Assembly (NCBI GenBank): GCA_030704615.1
Contig: CM060734.1
Coordinates: 32,256,042 to 32,320,041 of the forward strand
Source of the DNA: Takakia lepidozioides
Lineage: Eukaryota > Streptophyta > Takakiopsida > Takakiales > Takakiaceae
DNA length: 64,000 nt
Direction: 5' to 3'
A model generated the notes under the pieces. The model did no database searches, was not told the DNA's origin, and saw only the letters and a program-made list of their open reading frames with translations. Below, piece after piece: positions 60,903 to 64,000 of this stretch. How positions within the stretch are numbered: the stretch's first letter is position 1; each line of letters starts with the position of its first letter. The translations under genes and the position numbers were made by a program.

Positions 60903-60934
60903 CATGAACCTCCACTGGACAGTGGAGGTTCATG
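60903..60934. repeat. Perfect 32-bp palindrome with 2-nt centre (copy 2)
   Basis: CATGAACCTCCACTG at 60903-60917, GA, then its exact reverse complement at 60920-60934. It lies inside a predicted intron (60868-60996) of the ParB-like relic. Confidence 0.95.
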
Positions 60935-63120
60935 AACTTTAAACAACATGCTTGTTAGGTCGATATCATTTCTGATCTTATTCAATTCTGTCGCAGGAAC
61001 TTGTGCAAGACGTGGAAGACGACAATCTTAAGAAGTACTACACTGACTGGCCCTCCAAGATTATATGGTCAAAGGATCTGATGAGGCTCGTGAAGCTATC
61101 TAAGCTCCTAAACGACCCGAATAAGGCGTAGAAATTTGACACAACATTTCCCGAGAAAGTTGCACATACCTGAAATTTCTTCGAGCTGAGGGGGAGGCCG
61201 AAAAAGTACAACGATCACACAACGAAGTCGGAGACTAGACAATGGAAGGTAAATGATTCATTGTGTTTTTTGTTCCTTTTGCTAGAGAATCAAAATATTT
61301 CCAAGCTCGGATTTAATGTGACGAACGGAGACCGCATTACGAAGCACCATATTACGAAGCAGGAGACACTACAAAAGGAGCTTCAAAAGGGAGGGTGCTA
61401 CAATGAACGAGCGGGATGGTTCATCATTCATAAATTCGACATGATGAGGTCTTTTGTAATGTGTCTTGTTTGGTAATGAGGTGCTTGTCCAGCTCTTCTT
61501 TTCCCAATCTATTTATGTTCTCCACCTGGAATAGCTCCGCAAATGTGCTGCAAAAATACTTGAAACATCGTATGATCATGAAAACGTGATGTTGCGGAGA
61601 ACGTTTCCAAAAGTTTTCATGGTCATTGGGTTTTTCAAGGATTTTCTAGGCACACTATTGGAACTGTTCATGGTGGAGAACATGAACAGATTGGACAAAT
61701 TTGACTTGGAGGAGCACCGCATTCTGAAACATGAGACACTACAGAAAGAGCTTCAAATTACAAGGCACAACAAGATGGACGGAGATGAATTGGCAATCGA
61801 ATCATCATTTGGAGTATAGTATAATTGACATAATAGTTGTGACTTTTGTTTCATCTCAAAAATCAAATATCAAATATCGAATGAAATGTATAATTTTGGC
61901 CCTGATCATTTTCGGAGGAATTTATGCAAACATGTCAACTCATACTGGAGATGAGTAGCGTGAAGGAGGCCATGGTTCAAGTTCTATGTGACGAAGACGT
62001 ATGGAACCTATGGGAGGAAGTGTTCAAACAGTGGAAACAAGGAAAGCTTATTGATATTTTCAGGATTTAGTGCAAGAGTGAACAGCTACCGCTGAATAAA
62101 ACCGCTATCGCGAAACTGCAAGGACTTAATAGTAGGCAGTTGAAAAGAGTGGCGGAGAAAATCCTCAACAAGGACATTTACATTCGGGGAACGAAATTCA
62201 AGAGCGCGGACAAATCCAAAAATATAATGAGCGCGTATATTGACCAAATGAAATTGCGACGGTTTATTATCGACGATGTAATGGAAGTCTTGGGGTGGCC
62301 TCGGAGGAGCAAACAGGACCCGGAACCGTATACCAAACATGAGTGGCGTGATGTGAAAAAAAAATACAGCTTCAACAAAGCTAAGTTTGAAACTTTTCGA
62401 GATCGGCTCGAGAACGACTACATTGTAAGCAAACAGAAGATGAATATGGAGACACAGCCAATGACTGCTGCCTTCAAAAAGTACGTCTTGTCGTGCAAGC
62501 AGACCTTTGAGGATAACCAGAATGCCCTGACGATTCCACGTACGAGCTTCAGGTCCCATTACACACAGCTGGGGAGAAACCAAAAATTTGTTGATGCCAG
62601 ATCACGGTTGGGACTTGCACCGAAGAAACGGTTCGACGACATATCGATGGTGTTCGTCAATACAGTTTGTGATAATGATTCCGTTGTCTTCAAGGCAAAG
62701 GACTACTCCAATATCCTGGATGCTTTTGTGGCTCGAAAGCTCATGTCCAGTGCTTTTGTGTTTTTTCTCGACACAAGAATCATCGGAAAATCTTGTGTCA
62801 TACATCCGGAATGGCCCTGGATCAAAGTCGTTTATTATCCGACAGGGTTATTACATTCCCGGCGAGTTTGAATTATCTTACAAGAGCTGCACGACTATAT
62901 TCTCCCGGACGGTCCTCTGCCTCGACTATGTATTTCTGGCAACAGCTGAGGAGATGGTGAATCCGGACGATCACATTCAAACTGTTTTGTTAACGCCGGA
63001 CCCAATTAATCCGTTAAATTTATTTCCTTAAATTGCGTAGGATGGCATCGTCCATCAACCTTCATCTGCCACATCGGGGAGGAGGAACGGATGTTGTTAA
63101 TATTGAGTGTCAAATGACCC

Positions 63121-63366
63121 CTCTGCTACCGGTCACCTCCAACCGGCGGTGAATTGTTTAAGGAGAGATTTCGTTTCAGGAAAGTTACAGTTCATGTTCC
63201 CGACAGACCTTTTGTGGTTCCCCGGCCCGGAGTCTTGGAGTTTATTAACCTTGTGTTGATGCATTTTCACGTGGCGATTTGGTCATGTGCTAAAAGAGAT
63301 GTTCTTTGTAGGATGCTCAAGTGCTTAGTTCCCACGAAAATTGCGAATTTTTTTTGCTTCATCTGG
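63121..63366 (+). pseudogene. Second FCP1/NIF-like phosphatase fragment
   Basis: The open frame reads FRKVTVHVPDRPFVVPRPG, VLEFINLVLMHFHVAIWSCA, then KRDVLCRMLKCL and FFCFIWS, ending at a GTCAGT donor (about 63366). The order RPG-EF...HF-VAIWS-A-R...FxW matches the central part of FCP1-homology domains and parallels the copy at 3121-3667. The DLNG nucleophile motif expected about 20 residues earlier is not intact: the bases around 63119-63150 keep only hints of it, with frame breaks. The downstream LVDDSP part is not found before the window end. A broken gene piece; domain call fairly sure. Confidence 0.6.
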
Positions 63367-64000
63367 TCAGTTGAGGCACTAGAAGAGAAACCGGCTTTTT
63401 CCACGGCTCTGTCATCTCACACCTGGCACATTCCACGGCTTTTATCACGGGTCTGTACATTGAGCCAAGGTGTGGGTCTAAATATGCCCTAATTGTGGGG
63501 TGTCTCACACGTGGTCCACACCCCGGGCAAGAACGGTGTGAAAACAGCCATGAGCTTGGCAAGGGTTGGCTTAGTTTACATGGCATGTTACACACCTGTG
63601 TGAAATGGGAACATACAATTATTTCCACTGATTGTGGTGTATGGGGAGTTTGAGAATGATGCCCTTGGAAAATGATTATGAGCTTCATGTTCATGTTTAG
63701 AAATCTGCACGATGGTACTAGCAAATGAAGAATACACCCCATTTTCAATCTCTACATTATGAAGTCTATAATGCCCTTGGTGAAATGAGCATGGGGATCG
63801 CATTCAAAGGTGGTCTCGTTCCGTTGCAACCTATGACACAACTAGAACAAATAGGCATAGGCATGATTTACACTTTTTTGCCACAAATCACTTGCATCAT
63901 CCTTACGTTGAACTCCTTGTTTATGTGACATGCTTGGACTTTGTCATCTCACACATCAAAGAAAAAACCAGAATATTTTGAAAAAATCCTAACCTAAAAA
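63367..64000. other. No gene seen at the window end
   Basis: Balanced to AT-rich DNA with many CACACCTG/GTGTCTCACAC words at 63415-63600. The next exon of the FCP1-like fragment, if any, may lie beyond the window. Confidence 0.35.

Larger units (their letters stand above)
58909..63031 (+). pseudogene. Multi-exon relic with ParB-like motif and possible methylase part
   Basis: The family is not securely known. Pieces in order: AKAQHKDVLRWTYVDASLAL (58927), a Lys/Glu/Asp-rich segment to 59364, a hydrophobic segment near 60118-60360 (VVDVELEIEVEFPMLVIFMM), and a basic low-complexity linker (60365-60560). A conserved-looking block at 60655-60867 ends RFFVIGGQHTIIAIK, like the (I/V)xGxHR/xxAA box of ParB/Srx-fold proteins, at a GTAAAT donor. 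The next exon starts at 60997 after TCGCAG (ELVQDVEDDNLKKYYTDWP) and ends at 61248. KHETLQKELQ-type segments occur twice (61350, 61730). A 243-codon frame (62140-62871) then shifts near 62840 into GYYIPGEFELSYKS to 63031. Stops at several points show decay. The last part may be an N-terminal methylase half; that is speculative. Confidence 0.45.

Overview
The window looks like nuclear DNA of a green, plant-lineage eukaryote. My best guess is a streptophyte alga rich in transposons, for example a charophyte; the species cannot be proved from sequence alone. The three intact genes are plant-type and intron-rich, with GT-AG introns: a plastid isoprenoid enzyme, a Golgi-type nucleotide-sugar transporter and a GARP tethering subunit. 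They are surrounded by decayed transposons, satellites and palindromes. There are no bacterial operons, rRNA genes or CRISPR arrays.

Layout. 1-1190 is a decayed Ty3/gypsy reverse transcriptase/RNase H (minus strand). 1348-5587 appears to be the 3' part of a CACTA (En/Spm) element: a Transposase_24/TNP1-like gene into which an FCP1/NIF-type phosphatase domain is built, then subterminal repeats and a candidate CACTA end. 5.6-19.4 kb is mostly AT-rich non-coding DNA with a second gypsy relic, a RINGv (MARCH-like) E3 ligase fragment, tandem repeats, a broken piggyBac transposase and tRNA-derived SINE-like pieces.

19.4-44.5 kb is the genic core. 19449-24047 (+) is a seven-exon UTR2/SLC35B-type nucleotide-sugar transporter (358 aa). 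Convergent to it, 26058-32209 (-) is a twelve-exon DXR of the plastid MEP pathway (503 aa with transit peptide). In tandem with DXR, 34785-44476 (-) is a twenty-exon VPS54 (1072 aa). I joined every exon by reading frame, splice sites and phase, and all three close without a stop or frame error. The genes belong to different pathways and show no sign of common regulation.

44.5-64 kb is again repeat country. It holds a LINE tail, a DNA-methylase-like relic, a decayed RING-H2 gene and a 500-bp assembly gap. A 117-bp satellite with a hairpin in each unit is split by a clean 1250-bp non-autonomous CACTA element (TCA target duplication). Further on are a second GC-rich element of similar build, a gypsy LTR plus gag start, a dense field of near-perfect palindromes, a long multi-exon relic with a ParB-like motif, and a second FCP1-like fragment.

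The most unusual items are the FCP1 domain inside a CACTA gene, the ParB-like/methylase-like relics, the palindrome field at 57.65-58.4 kb, and a 42-nt intron in VPS54 that exactly replaces 14 codons expected from plant homologues.
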